64,000 nucleotides of DNA, taken from positions 236,618-300,617 of the forward strand of contig MNCI01029584.1 in assembly GCA_015680685.1 (NCBI GenBank), given 5' to 3'. Below, in pieces: positions 34,316-47,312 of the stretch. Positions within the stretch are counted from its first letter, which is position 1. Each line of letters starts with the position of its first letter. The translations under genes and the position numbers were made by a program. The notes beneath the pieces were generated by a model. That model did no database searches. It saw only the letters and a list, made by a program, of their open reading frames with translations, and had not been told where the DNA came from. Source of the stretch: Gnetum montanum. Its lineage: Eukaryota; Streptophyta; Gnetopsida; Gnetales; Gnetaceae.

Positions 34316-35900
34316 TCATTTTCGGCACGATAAGTGATTCACAACCACATTCTCCACATCTTTTTGATCTACCATTGTGAGATTAAACTCCTGCAAAATC
34401 ATGATCCACCATATGACATGGAGTCTCACCATTGTTTTATTCATTAGAAGACCGATGGTGCTATGATTTGTATGCACAAACACTTTATAGCCAAGCACAT
34501 AATGCCTGAACTTTTCTAAGGCGAACACCACTACCATCAATTCCTTTTCTATGGTGGTGTAGTTCATCTGTGCATCTATAGTACTATGTCTTATGCAATA
34601 AATGTAATATAGATGTTTTTTATCATCCATTTGTGTAAGCACTGCCCCCAAAAAATAATTTGATGCATCATTCATCACATGAAACAATCTAGACCAATCG
34701 GGTGCTTGAAGAATTGGGGTTTCAACAAACTTCTGCTTCAGTTGCTGAAATGCTATTTCACACGCAAGGGTCTAGATAAATGATGCATCCTTCTTTATCA
34801 ATTCTCTAATGACTTGGTGATTCTAAAAAAATTCTCAATGAAGCATTGGTAATAGCTAGTGTGTCTAGGAATGACTACACCTCTTTCATTGTTTCAAGTT
34901 GGCAAGTTATTCCTTGGATGACCCTTACTTTTTCATGGCCACCTTAATTCTTGCTTTTAAAATACAATGCCTAAAGACTATGCCTTCTTGGACCATAAGA
35001 TGGCTCTTTTGCCAATTAAGGTGGAAATTTGTTTCAATACATCGTTTCAACACCTGATCAAGATAGTCCAAGGCTTACTTGAATGTAGATCTATAGGTAG
35101 AAAATTCATCCATGAAGACTTCTACCCTGCTATCGATCTATTGTTGGAAAATGATAAAAACTAATCATTGGAATGTAGCTTGGGCATTACATAGATCAAA
35201 TGGAATCTGAGGATAAGCAAAAGTTCCCCAAGGACTTGTGAAAGTCATCTTCACCTAGTCCTTTGGTGTAATCTGAATTTGGTTATAGCCACTATAACCA
35301 TATAGAAGTTGTAATAACAATTCCCATAAATGGTGTCTAGCACTTGGTCAACAAAAAGCAATAGAAAATGATCCTTGAAAGTTTCCATGTTGAGCAGCTG
35401 AAAGTTGATGCACACCTATCATTTGCCTCCTTTCTTGGGTACGATCATGAGTGGACTAACCCACTCATTATCTATGATAGGGTAGATGAATCTTATCTTG
35501 AGAAGTTATTCAATCTCCTCTTTGATAATCTGCTTTAATTTGGGATTGAAATCCCACTGCGGTTATCTTTTTGGCTTAACAATAGTGTCAGTGTATATTT
35601 GGTGTTAGCATATTCTTGGATCTCTCGCAGTGGGCTTAGAATATGACCAGGCAAAGGTTGCTAACCATTTTTCCACAACCTTCATGAACATTTCTTCTAT
35701 TCTGAAACAAGCATGGCATTAATGATGACCAGTCTTCTATTTTTAAGAATACATACTCCATCCGAGCTAGTAGTGTCTTTAGTTCAAGGGGTTCTTGTGT
35801 AAAATTATCAAGAATCTCCAACTCTCCCTAATTAACATCATCATTTACTCCTTCAAAGAGTTGATGATGAACTTTCTTGAGTTCATCCATATTTGCAACA
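34316..35900 (-). pseudogene. B2 reverse transcriptase and RNase H
   Basis: RNase H frame 34687-34316 reads MNDASNYFLGAVLTQMDD, YTTIEKELMVVVFALEKFRHY and VFVHTNHSTIGLLMNK, ending VVVNHLSCRK. Upstream RT shows DNEWVSPLMIVPKKGGK (about 35440), ATFQ, VEVFMDEFSTY (catalytic DD to DE, about 35110), ALDYLDQVLKRCIETNFHLN and MVQEGIVFGH. That last stretch is typical of Athila RT. Broken by several stops and frameshifts. Confidence 0.85.
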
Positions 35901-35999
35901 TACTTGTATAGTAGGCCCTTAGTAGGTTTCATGTATAATGTACTGCTACTACAATTAGCTGTTAGCTATTGGGTGCCTTCTTATTTTGTGACTATTGCA

Positions 36000-36560
36000 T
36001 ATAGACATCTTTAGATTTCAACATTTAGTGCACACTGCTTGCATGTAGAGATAGATGTTTTCTTCACTGACCATAACTTCTGCACACAATGGCACCTTGA
36101 ATAACTATACACAATACATGAAACCCTCTTCTTCTTGATCTTTCCAAATTCATCCTCTTTTGATATGTTCAAGGAAAGATCTCTAATTCCCATTTTGGCA
36201 TTAATAGTACTTAACCATGCCCTTCCCATAATAATTGGGAAGTCCCCCTTGTAATTCTCCACCTTGATTACTAGGAAGTTTACGGGATATGACCACCCAC
36301 AAATAGTGGTTATGATGTCCTCTACTAGTCCCAATGAAATAGTGATGGACTGGTCCACTAGTTACAGCCTGATGTTCCTCTTCTTCAAGGAAAGAAGGTT
36401 CCACATTGTGTACATCTCATGTGAGATTATATTAACACTGGAACTAGAGTTAAGAAGAGCTTTAAAAGGCTCATTCTCAACAATTTGCAAATATACTAAG
36501 GGACTCTTAGGATCTGCTAACTTTCTGGGCAAGTTACCAGTTTGAATCTAATCAAATACA
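36000..36560 (-). pseudogene. B2 aspartic protease
   Basis: Active-site region FKALLNSSSSVNIISHEMY aligns with B1 FKA/CKALLD; the catalytic Asp is Asn and Gly is Ser. The C-terminal motif is FPIIMGRAWLSTINA. The frame changes near 36360. Inactive remnant. Confidence 0.75.
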
Positions 36561-36899
36561 ACATGGGTCAGCATTACAATATGGATTCAAGAGGATTTTG
36601 ATTTGAAGGAGACTCGGATAGAGATGAGATAGAGAAAGGTGGAGGAGTAGGATTACCAACCACCAATGTGTCTAAGGACTTTGGTGGACTATGAGGTTGG
36701 AAGAAGAGTCTTTTCTTTGTTCATGCTTCTGACCCACTTGGTGGGTTAACTGGTTGTAGGTTAACTATCCTTGTAGCATTTCTTTACTGTAGTTGGATAG
36801 GCAATTCACCCTTCATAGCTAAAGTAGGTGGTAGCTATGCAAGAGATGGAGGAGTAGGTGCAAGAATAGGAGGTTCATGAGGATAATAGGTTACATCCC

Positions 36900-39100
36900 T
36901 CCTTAGATAGGATGATTGGTATACTTCAGGAGGGTAGTGATAAGGTTGGTAAGTGGCAACATGACTAGAGGAGTCCCATGGAAATGAAGGTTGTTGAACA
37001 TAGTAACCATAGGGATCTGGTTGTCAATAAGGGTATTGCTATCTTGGAGGTGGCAACGCCCATGATTGTGGTTGCTACCACTATTGGTACAATTCATAGG
37101 GTTGCAGTGGAGTTCCACATGGATAGTACTATTGTGGTTTGTGGAACTATTGAGTATTTCCTTGTGGATAAGGAAATTTTTGGGTGTTTGCCTTTGTGCA
37201 AGTTGTGAATGTAAGGCATACACCCCATATTCCTACAAGTGTGACACAATTGGGTAACATCCCTTGGGATGTTCATACTGGAAAATGTTACACCTGCCAT
37301 CATCATCTAAGTTGCTATCCACAACCATTTCTATCATAGCCATTTTACCCTTACCCTTAGATATGGCACGTTCAACTTCCTTACATATTCGATGCTCATG
37401 CTCACCACTTTGCTCTTTGGACTCTTCTGTAATTTTTAAGATAACTTGAAACCTATTATCCATGGAGTCCCATAATTGGTCAACCTTAGCTATGATTTCA
37501 TATTGTAAATTCTAGAGTGGCAAGGTTTTCTAATTATCCACCTCATCTTTGGTTAATTCATCCTCACTATCACAAAATTAAACCCCCCTTTTGTGAATAG
37601 AAGGATCCCTATTGTATTCTTCTACACTTTCTCATTTTCTTAATTCTCCCTCCTCCTTATCTACCTATACAATTAACTTTTGGATCTAATGGATGATTAA
37701 CTCTATCAATCTCCCTTGGGCATAGATGCCAAGAGTTTTCCTTGTATCAGACCATAACCTATCTATGATATGGCGAAGCTGATGAAGTTGAGAATATCCA
37801 TGGCCAGGGTACCTATGCAACAGGGAGTAGTATTATCTAATAGTAGCATCCAAGGGCTCATGATTTCCTTATTTCCACCCTTGAATCTACTTCCTTAGAT
37901 TGGATACTTGGGAGTACATTTGATATTTTTCATTGAAAAATTCCAACATCGTACTCTATCACCTTATTGATTCTGGTTCCAAGGATTGGTACCAATTTTC
38001 TGCTTCCTTTATGAGTGTCCTTGGAAATAATTTTAGCTTTTGACATTTATTTTCAACATTCTATAAGGTACATGCATCTTGGAAGGCCTAAAGATGACTT
38101 TCTAGATTAGCATTGTATCCTCCCTCAAACCAAGGGATGTTGTTCATGTCCAGCTTCTTTATTCTTCTATCTTTCACATGTCTTATTGGAATCCTCACAA
38201 CCTCTACAATGTTCAACATGCCCAAAGTGACAAGTAGAGGTTTATCAACATCATGGTAATGGTGCCTATGATGTTCTCTACTAGCCCTTCTTTCCTGATG
38301 ATGGGTCTCTTTGTATTTCCCACATCTTTGGTCATGACTATCCTGAGAGTCCCTTCTATTGTTCTGGTCCTATTGGTCACCTCCATCAGAGTTATTCCTT
38401 CTATGGCCATGATCCGAGCTAGATGCAGAAAAAAAATAAGATAATTAAGGGGAAGAAGAAGGAGAAATTGCTCCATGATGATGCCTATCATCCTTCCTTT
38501 GATCCTCATGACCACAATAATGATTGTGATCTCATTTTTCCTCCTTATCTTGACTTGCCTCTCTAGATCCGTTTTTGTCATTGGATTTTTGACCAAAACC
38601 TAGATTATGAATTATGAATTGTACATTCTATCAAAGTCAAAGAGAGGAGAATCACTAAAGAAGTGATCACCTCTATCAAATGGGCCAAGCAAAGGTGGAA
38701 ATGTGATTAACCCCTTACCCTTCACAATCTTATGTTGGTGCTCCAACTAACGATCCCTTAATCTTTGTTCTTCAGTGGGATGATAATCCCTAAGTCAAGA
38801 TCTCACATCTTGTATTCTCCATGAAGATGTTGAAGCTCATGTCATTCAATCATTAGCTAGAGTATTGCTGGAACAGATCAATTAGATGATAACATAATGA
38901 TACCTTTCATTTTGCACCACTATACCAGTTCATCTTGATGAAAGATGAAGGTGAAGTTAGGTACGTACTCATTGGGATGAGCATATACCACCTAGTATTG
39001 CTGAGGCACCTATACTACCCTTGGTGGAGATGGACTCTTGTGAGAAGAAGACATTTTATGTTAATGAACTTATAGGCAATGTGCAGTTAAGGTTTAATTT
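36900..39100 (-). pseudogene. B2 gag
   Basis: His/Arg/Asp-rich stretch (about 38600-38260) followed by the core LDMNNIPWFEGGYNANLES and LFPRTLIKEAENWYQSLEPE (about 38140-37970), then RRYPGH-like and EEYNRDPSIHKRG parts. C-terminal YEHPKGCYPIVSHL (about 37270) and a Tyr/Pro/Gln region to 36900. Same architecture as B1 and B3. Broken by stops and frameshifts. Confidence 0.78.
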
Positions 39101-39202
39101 AATTATAATTCTAATTTTTGTTTTCATAAGATTTGACTCTTAGGTTTAAACAACGAGGTTACTAAGTGTCACTCGATTTAGATAGCACACGTAGAACTAC
39201 AG

Positions 39203-39221
39203 TCCGCAACAATGGTGCCAA
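39203..39221 (-). other. B2 primer-binding site, tRNA-Asp type
   Basis: Minus strand TTGGCACCATTGTTGCGGA, immediately after the LTR end CATCA. It matches the Athila-type PBS (TTGGCGCCGTTGCCGGGGA) except for a few transitions. Confidence 0.85.
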
Positions 39222-40054
39222 TGATGAGTGGTGAGGTGCCCCTATGCCAAACCATATGAATAACAGGAATTCACATGTGATCCAATCAAATTTCGTAGAC
39301 TATAATTACTAAGTATGATAGAGCTAAATAGTGGATGCATGTTGTTCATTCATTATCTTCCGAATTCCACTTGTGGAATGCAATTATATAGTTAAGTGTG
39401 AATTTTCTGTTTTATCAAATTACTCACCTAGAATAAGAATAAAAGTAAGAGTAATTAAATGCTAAGTAAACTATGGTCTCATCTAGCCTAACACAAGTAA
39501 TCATTCCCACTTCTTGGACACATCCTAAACTTTGTGTAGACACTACTGGGTTGTTAAATGCTAACTATTTTTGAGCTACCAAGTGTCACATGTATGTTCG
39601 AAGGGGTTGTGCTTGTGTGTTTTAATGAGTTACTTGATTAATTAAGATTAATTTCTTCATGAAAAATATTACTGAAAATTGCATAAAACCACAATATATA
39701 AATGCATAAGAAAGAAAGTCTTAAGTGTTGCAAGGATGAATCAAAGAGTTCATCTTTATTACCAACACAATGGTGCGTTCAGGTACATCAATGCTTGAAT
39801 AAGGATTTGTTCACACTTAGACCTCCAATTGTGGACACTTGGAAAATATTCTAACTCTCAAATGGACAAACTGTAAGAGTTTTGCTACTTGACTGCCAAA
39901 AACTACCCTCAATTGTGCACTTGGGTACTATATTTATAGGCCCAAGAGTAACCCTATAATATTGAATGTACAATATCACATCTTGGGCTACTATATCACA
40001 TACCTGATATCACGGCCACTTCGATATCAAAGTGTATGAAAACAAAATTTATCA
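39222..40054 (-). repeat. 5' LTR of B2 (833 bp)
   Basis: Plus strand TGATGAGTGGTGAGGTGCC ... AAATTTATCA. Minus-strand TATAAATA at 39938-39931. Target copy CAAAG follows at 40055. Confidence 0.9.
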
Positions 40055-40059
40055 CAAAG

Positions 40060-41640
40060 CTTAACTACATCACAACAGAGAAAGAGTTGATGGAAGTGGT
40101 GTATGCCTTGAATATGTTTATGCACTATGTGCTTGGATGTTTGTGCACACTAACCATAGTGCTATTCACTTCCTCATGAGAAAGTTGAAGGTGAGCCCCA
40201 TGTCATATAGTTGCTGGTGATCTTACAAGACTTTGATCTTACAATGGTATATTCAAAGAAAAGTGTAATGTGGTTGCTAATCCCTTGTCTTAGTTATGAT
40301 GGAATAACAAAGAGGAGGATAGCTATTTCTTTGATCAATTTCCTGATGAACTCTTCTTTGTCAATGCAATAAATGAACAAGTGCCCATTGAGACTACATG
40401 GTATGATGGCATCCTCACTTATCCTCTTACTCATGAGATGCCACAGGACTTGGACCACCATAAGAAACAATAGTTTCTTAAATAGGAAAAATACTTCATG
40501 GAGATTAATAGATACCTTTATAATATGTGCATCGATGGCATGACTTGTTGGTGTTTTCTTGATGCTAATCAACTACATATTCCCTAAGATGTTCATGAGG
40601 GTATTTGTGGAGGCCACTATGTAGGATGATGCATGGCCATTAATATCCTGATGGTAGAGTATTACTAGCCAATAATCTTTAGGAATGCCCACCAATTCAT
40701 CCATTCTTATGAACACTATCAACAAGATGATGGGATGACCACTTAAATGAAGGGACCTTAACAGTGGATCCAACCATTAGAACCCTTTGAAAAATGAGGC
40801 ATTGATTTCATGGGTTCCATCACACCCATGTCAAATGAAAAAGCCTACATAATAGTCATTATTGACTATTTTATGAAATGAGAAAAAGTAGTAGCTATCA
40901 TCCACTATACATCTTCCACTGTTGCTTAGTTTATATAACAAAATGTTGTAAATAGGTTTGGAGTGCCACATGCACTAATTTTTAACAATGGAACTCATTT
41001 TATAGGTACTATATTTCACAAGTTGATGAAATGCTTGGGGGTTTAACATAAATTAATAACACCTTACAACCCCCAAGCCAAAGTCCAAGCTAAGGTTACC
41101 AATAGGAAGATCTCAAAAATCCTAACCGGAACAATTAGTAAATATAGGAGATATTGAAGCACAAAACTCAACAATGCCCTTTAGACCTACCACTTCACAT
41201 GGAAACTCCCTATAGGCTACTCTCCCTATGAGTTGATGTACAGAAAATTATCAACTCTTCCAATCCAATCTAAGCTCTGTATACTTTTAACAACCTATGA
41301 CCTTGATCTTGACCTTAGCCTAGCACAGAAAGAAATATTGATCAACCTTAACATACTAGATGAGAATTGATTGGTGGCCCTATCTTTGAATGAAGCGCAC
41401 AAAGGATTCAAAAAAAAATACATCATGACCTTAGAATAAGGAAAGTAAAATTTGAACCTAGAGATAAGGTCCTTTGTTAGAACACCACACATGTACCTCA
41501 ATGAACTAAGTTCCAAACATTATGGGAAGGGCCTTATATCATTTATGAAACCTTTTCTTCTTGGGTCATGTTAATATACAAACCTGAGAGTTGAAACAAA
41601 AGTAATTGGTCAACATGAAAAAGTTGAACCTTTTTATGAG
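40060..41640 (+). pseudogene. B1 RNase H (end) and integrase
   Basis: RNase H resumes with LNYITTEKELMEVVYALNMF after B2. Integrase: zinc-finger HxxxH as DVHEGICGGH (40588), the Cys pair lost. Core GIDFMGSI (first Asp, about 40800), RFGVPHALIFNNGTHF (second Asp to Asn, about 40970), ITPYNPQAKVQAKVTNR (catalytic Glu to Lys, about 41090). C-terminal part YSPYELMYRK and KHYGKG near 41520. Many TAG stops. The enzyme is dead by catalytic residues as well as stops. Confidence 0.85.
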
Positions 41641-43788
41641 CCAAAGTAAGTTAGTGCAAGCAATGCCTTATTGGATGGACATCCTTGCTTGATTTTTCAA
41701 ATCTCCTCCTTTTAACTTAGTCATGGAAGAGATGGCCATCCATGTTAATCATATAAGTGGCTCCTCAATTTTTATACTTCCTTGTTTTACACCTTTTTGT
41801 TTTCTATTTTATTTGTTTTTTAATTTTTGTTTTACACCTTATTAATTTTACACCTTTTTGTTTTACACTTTGTTATTTTTCCAATTTTTTGTTTTACAAC
41901 ATTGTTAGTACATTTTAACTTTTTTGAACATTTTCTAATTTCTTTTATATTTTACTTTATTTTGCTATTAATTTTTCTTACTTTCTAATAAAGTGTTTTG
42001 TTGCCAACTGGACACAGTGATGTTATAACTATTTGCTAATGGTGGTTTATACTTAATGTTTTTGATTTTGATAATGTCTAGTTTCTATTTTTGAATTTTG
42101 ATAACTGATAACTAAGAAAACGTTTCTTTTATATGAAATAGGCAGTGAGTCCATGTCATCCATCCATCCATTGACTCTATCGTCTTCCTTTTTCATTAAT
42201 GAAACTTTAACAAATTTGTGACCTCGGTAGTTTTCAAACTTAAAAAAGATTCAAATATTTGCAAAGGGTATGACTTTAAGGGGATTCAATGCTCTCTCTA
42301 CCTTTCTACTTACTTGAGTGCAATTGTGTTTTCATGGATTTTTTACCCTTTCATGTTGACTAAGAACAAGAAGCTAATAAGTCTTTCATGGTGTGGTTCC
42401 CATCCAAAAATTCATAAAAACTTAAAATCCAAAAAAATGATGGGAATTAAAAGCATATCCCTTATACAAAATAACAAGCTATAAGCACTAATTATGGGAC
42501 TAGAAAGACTTGATGCCCATGCCTAAAGGTCCCCTCTAACTAAGGCCCTTTCTCACTTCCTACGTCTCTTTTCTTCTCAAATAAGGAATAATGATTGATT
42601 TGTTAGAGCATTCTTATGTCTTGAGATGGTGGACTGGTCTTAGAGTGGTGATGTGAAGTCTTTGAAGATGGTTGGTTTTAATCTGGACTAAGGATGGACT
42701 TTATCAGGTCATTTAACCATAAGATTCACAAGAGACTTCATGTGACCACAATTAGGAACTCCATTCCATTTTCTCTCTCATTCATTGATGCTTTTCATAA
42801 CTCACCTCACTATTGGTTTCCATGTCTTGTCCAATGTCTTAGTCTAAGATGTTAAAATTCTTAGGTAGATTCTTCCAAATTTTATCCTTAACTTTTCATA
42901 ATCATTAATCAACTATGGGGCCCATGAACTCCTTAGTTCATGTTATGCAAAGGTAAAAAGGACTTGAGCCTACTACGGGGAGGACCCACTTGCATATCTC
43001 TTGTTTGGATCAGTCAAGTTCCTTATCCTTAGGCATTTTCATAGTCAAATCTTTTGTGTATCCCATTATGCATCCAATTGTGTGCTCCTTAAGGCATTTT
43101 CCCCAATGCAATTTCATTCTTTCACCAATTTCTACATTTTCATGAATTATTAAGCCCTCTTTGAGATTTCATCATATCCAGAAATTTTTTTATCTTCAAA
43201 AACATAAATTTCATGCTTAAACTCTCTTTATTTTTTGTATTTTTTAAAGGTGAAAATTTTGGTCATAGGCTTCGCAATCAAGTACCCATTGATGGAGCCC
43301 ATGCGTAAATGGAACCCTGTATATGGAATTATATCAACACAGGGATTCACCTACGTATATGTAGGTAGCTACACTTAGTAATTTTCATGTTTGATTCAAA
43401 ACAAGAGGGGAGTTTTTCAACTTTTTAGAGCCCAAAACCTTTCAAGAGTAATATCTTATTAACCATTTGTTATATTCACTTCATTCTTTAACCCTATAGC
43501 TATTTGAGATAAGCTATTTGTCATGGGGGCCACAAACCTTAAATTTTTGATGAAATTTTTTTTCAAATTTGTATACACAAAGGTTTAACAAAGAAATCAA
43601 CATTAAAACATCAAATTATAAGAGTTACATCTGGTAACATTCTAAGTTAAAAATCATTAAACTATAATAAAATCATCAATCTACCATTGTCCAAACATAG
43701 CCTAAGTGTAACTACCCAACAAGACAAGGTATTTAAATATTATAAGTTACACAATGAATGCTAATCCTTGGTTATGTTTTGATCATAG
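41641..43788 (+). other. B1 spacer between integrase and accessory ORF
   Basis: AT-rich untranslated region with degenerate T-rich repeats of TTTTGTTTTACACC type at 41780-41900. Parts such as 42165-42200 and 42960-43000 (GGGGAGGACCCACTTG) match the corresponding region of B3 (55310-55340, 56105-56130), so it belongs to the element. No coding domain seen. It ends in a 3' splice-site-like TTTTGATCATAG directly before the ATG at 43789. Confidence 0.65.
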
Positions 43789-46700
43789 ATGGCATTTAAG
43801 GAAAAACATGCATAGGAAGGAGAACCATTCCAACCAAGGGACAAACAACCATGAATAAGAAGAGGCCAAGAATAGCCCCATGAGTAAGCATAGACCCATG
43901 TCATGGGACCTTCTCAAGAGGAACCTGAAGTGAAATTTTTCTAATAGATTCTTGAGGAAGCAGCTACAATCGAATAGTCTCACCAAGATGAGGCACTTGA
44001 ACTTAGAACAAACCTTAAGGTTACCTTGATGGAAGCTTGCCTCAAGCAAATCGAAAATATAAAGGTCCAAAAATCAATGCTCCAAGAGTTAAATTTTGGA
44101 CCTTTCTTGAGGTTTGCACTATCAAAAGTTAAATCTCAATTGCACAACTCTCCCGAATGGCCCACAATCACTTCCACCAGTGAGTGGCACATGAGAGAGA
44201 CATACTTGTTCTAGAATAATCAATAGGCTAATTCAACAATTAAGATCAAGGACATATTAGTGTCCTACATGGTGAAAGCCATTGTAGAGGCCCTTGGATT
44301 ATCAAAAACTGGGGAAAATTTAGTAGAGATTCCAATATACATAAATCCTAGTGTCAAAAAGGAATGGATGCAGTGGTATTATGGAGTTGATCATAAGGAG
44401 TTTGGTGTACTCACCATGATGGAGCATGCATTGTTTAAAATTATGACCTTCCACCTCAACCCAATAGTGAGGCCAAGTAAGGTCATCACTTTTGCCACCC
44501 ATGCATGTGCTACTCTAAGCGATAGATTCCTTGTCAATCTTTTACATCTGATCTATCTTGAGATAGAGAAGCAGTTTAAGGAAAATGAACATGGAAGGAA
44601 GGAACTCCTCTTTCCATACCTCATCTAGAAATTATGCAAGAAGGAATACATAACATGCTATACAAATGATGTTGTCTAACATGCTCTATCCACTTCCTAG
44701 GCAAAGATGATGAAGGATAAGATGCCTACTAAAATAATCTAAGAAGAGAAGAAGCAACCACCACCTCCACCACCCACTGATAAAATAATGCTGGAGGTCC
44801 ATGCCTCTCTTGAGAGAATGCACAAGATTTGAGAGTAGCTTTTGCATGAGAAGAAGCAATAAGCAATAATGAGCGATGATAATCCATCTATGTATCATCT
44901 AGTAATGACTCACCTCAACGAAGTGGCTCAAACCATTAGCCAAATGGAAGGAGGTGGACCAACTTTCATAGCCTAAAGAATATCGCTACCTATGAGATAA
45001 AATCCTAGCACTTGAGAGATAGCGGTATCTCTCTATCAATAGTAGAAATTCTCAAAATTCTATGGGAACATCGCAACCTTCTCAATGAATTTAGAGGAGG
45101 GTGAGGGGGAAACTATCTTGGTGATGCAACACCATGGGTAGGAGACAGCAGTAGAGGTGGTTGCTAATAGAATTTCCAAAGCATTAAATGCACTTGCAAT
45201 ATTTGTACCAAATTTTTTTAAACTTAGAGATGTGTAGAAGTCTACAAGAATCCTTATTGGTAGATTAAGTGCAACCAAACATGAGGAGTTTCTAGACCAA
45301 CTACTATGAACTAGGTAACTAATTTTGAATGTCTTTGACCTTCTAGATACAATCATTACAACCTAGTCAGAGCTACTAGAAGTGAGGGGCAAGTGCATCA
45401 TATTGGAAGGATAAATCGCAATAGTCCAAGCTCAAAATCAATGCTTGGCTATGAAGGTTGCTTAGTTAAGAGCCCACTTCACTGATCCCACATTTCTTAA
45501 CCCTACACTAACAAGGGATGACGCCTTCAAGTAGCATGAAGAAAAGCTCAAAAATCTTATGAATGAAAATGATACAATTGTCTGTGACTAGTTCATGGCC
45601 AATGCCAAGACATACACCATTCATAAGGACTTGATCTAGAAGTTTTATGAGAATATAATTTTGACTGCAGAAAATCATTACCTGTGAAAGGTTAATGTGT
45701 AGAAGTAGCAGATGCAAGATTTTATCCATCAATAGTAGGAGTAGCAAGCTAGAGTAAATAATGAATTGAGGAAATTAGTAATTTAAAACAAAAATATCTT
45801 TATGGAGGAAGTCCATATCCTTCACCAAAAATCTACAATAGAGTTATCTGCCTAGAAAAATGAGGCTCTCAAAATTAAGAGTAAAGAACCATTACAGAGA
45901 TGGTCTATAGAAGGAAATCAATGAAAAGCATATCTAGATGGTGAAGGAAAAAGTCAATGAGGCCCTCTAATAGCTTAATGAAGGAGGCAATGTCTGGAAA
46001 CCTATCTTTGATGGGTATACACCATTCATAAGGACTTGATCTAGAAGTTTTATGAGAATATAATTTTGACTGCAGAAAATCATTACCTGTGAAAGGTTAA
46101 TGTGTAGAAGTAGCAAATGCAAGATTTTATCCATCAATAGTAGGAGTAGCAAGCTAGAGTAAATAATGAATTGAGTAAATTAGTAATTTAAAACAAAAAT
46201 ATCTTTATGGAGGAAGTCCATATCCTTCACCAAAAATCTACAATAGAGTTAACTGCCTAGAAAAATGAGGCTCTCAAAATTAAGAGTAAAGAACCATTAC
46301 AGAGATGGTCTATAGAAGGAAATCAATGAAAAGCATATCTAGATGGTGAAGGCAAAAGTCAATGAGGCCCTCTAATAGCTTAATGAAGGAGGCAATGTCT
46401 GGAAACCTATCTTTGATGGGCTCAATGACTAGAACAAATCAAAAATCTGCATGAAAGAGCTATAGATTAAGAAGATGATGGAGTATATGTAGCTTTCCAA
46501 TATCTATTATGTAAATCTAGTGATGCTGACTGCTAAAAGATCATGGTTTGAATTGGAGAAATAAGTAAGTAGCTCATACTTGCTATAGGAGGTAGAGTTC
46601 AAGCTTCATAAAGACCCCAAGTAGAAGCTTGAGATTGCCAATGTAGAACTTGAGGTTCTCAAATCAAAGTTCACTAATCAATGATCACCTCCTAAGAACC

Positions 46701-47046
46701 TAGCCAAGTGGATGAATGACAACCTAGAGCTACATAATGCACTCAAAGCATTTGATATTGAACATAAACAATTTGCTGCCTAGTTCATGGATGTTAAGGA
46801 GCTATTCCCTACAATGCCATGTTAGTGGAATATTCCCATTTTAGCCCACATTGGTGAAGTTACGTGGATTATCAATGATCCTTGAAGTAATGAGGAAAAG
46901 CTCAAGGCACTGTTGAATGCCTTTTTTCTTCCACTAGAAATTGTAACTGTCACAAAACAATCAAAATTACCTCAACCACTACGTGTATCTAAAGTAGTAG
47001 ATGATTCTTCAAAGCCTCAGGAACCTCCATTGCCTAGGATCATTTG
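43789..47046 (+). pseudogene. B1 accessory ORF (env position), coiled-coil-rich
   Basis: Sense ORF between integrase and 3' LTR, about 3.25 kb including a 405-bp duplication. ATG 43789 follows a TAG splice acceptor with a branch-like GCTAAT at 43760. The N-terminal third (43980-44630) has FGPFLRFALSKVKSQL, SEWHMRETYLF, VSYMVKAIVEALGLSK, matching B3 FSPFMEFAMEAIWTQL, GKWYLDETHQF, VSYSVKVISMALNLPN. The middle (44690-46680) is Lys/Glu/Gln-rich and heptad-like. The C-terminus FMDVKELFPTMPC..WNIPILAHIG again matches B3 at 59030. Athila elements are known to carry an env-like ORF here; I see no signal peptide or clear membrane segment, so I do not call it env. Many TAG stops; not functional. Confidence 0.7.
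45612..46420. repeat. 405-bp tandem duplication inside the B1 accessory ORF
   Basis: 45612-46016 and 46017-46420 are nearly identical; I count about five differences (for example GCAGATG/GCAAATG, GTTATC/GTTAAC). The length is a multiple of three, so it keeps frame. The two copies are far more alike than the LTRs of the element. Confidence 0.92.
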
Positions 47047-47312
47047 ATCTTCTCCAATGTCTCTGCACTATCTAAGGAATTATGTTTGTTAGTTTTATCC
47101 TAGTGTTCAATTTTTTTTATCCTAAATACCAAAATTTTGTAAACAATGTAAAATCAAACACTTTGGGCACTTAGGTTTTGTCATATTTTTTGTGTTTTTT
47201 TTTCAGTTAATAATCCCATATCTTCCCAAATTTTGTAAATAAATTGAGGATGAATTTTCATTCATTCATGGGAAAGAAATCAAGGATGAATTTTCATTCA
47301 TTCATGGGAATA

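Larger units (their letters stand above)
32844..40054 (-). mobile_element. LTR retrotransposon B2, Athila-like, integrase-deleted
   Basis: Minus-strand element with LTRs 39222-40054 (5') and 32844-33652 (3'), PBS 39203-39221, PPT 33653-33664, and a perfect target duplication CAAAG at 32839-32843 and 40055-40059. It lies inside the RNase H codons of B1. From the 5' end: gag, protease, RT, RNase H, then directly the 3' end. Integrase and the accessory ORF of B1/B3 are missing, so it is internally deleted. RT and gag cores match B1. Confidence 0.92.
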
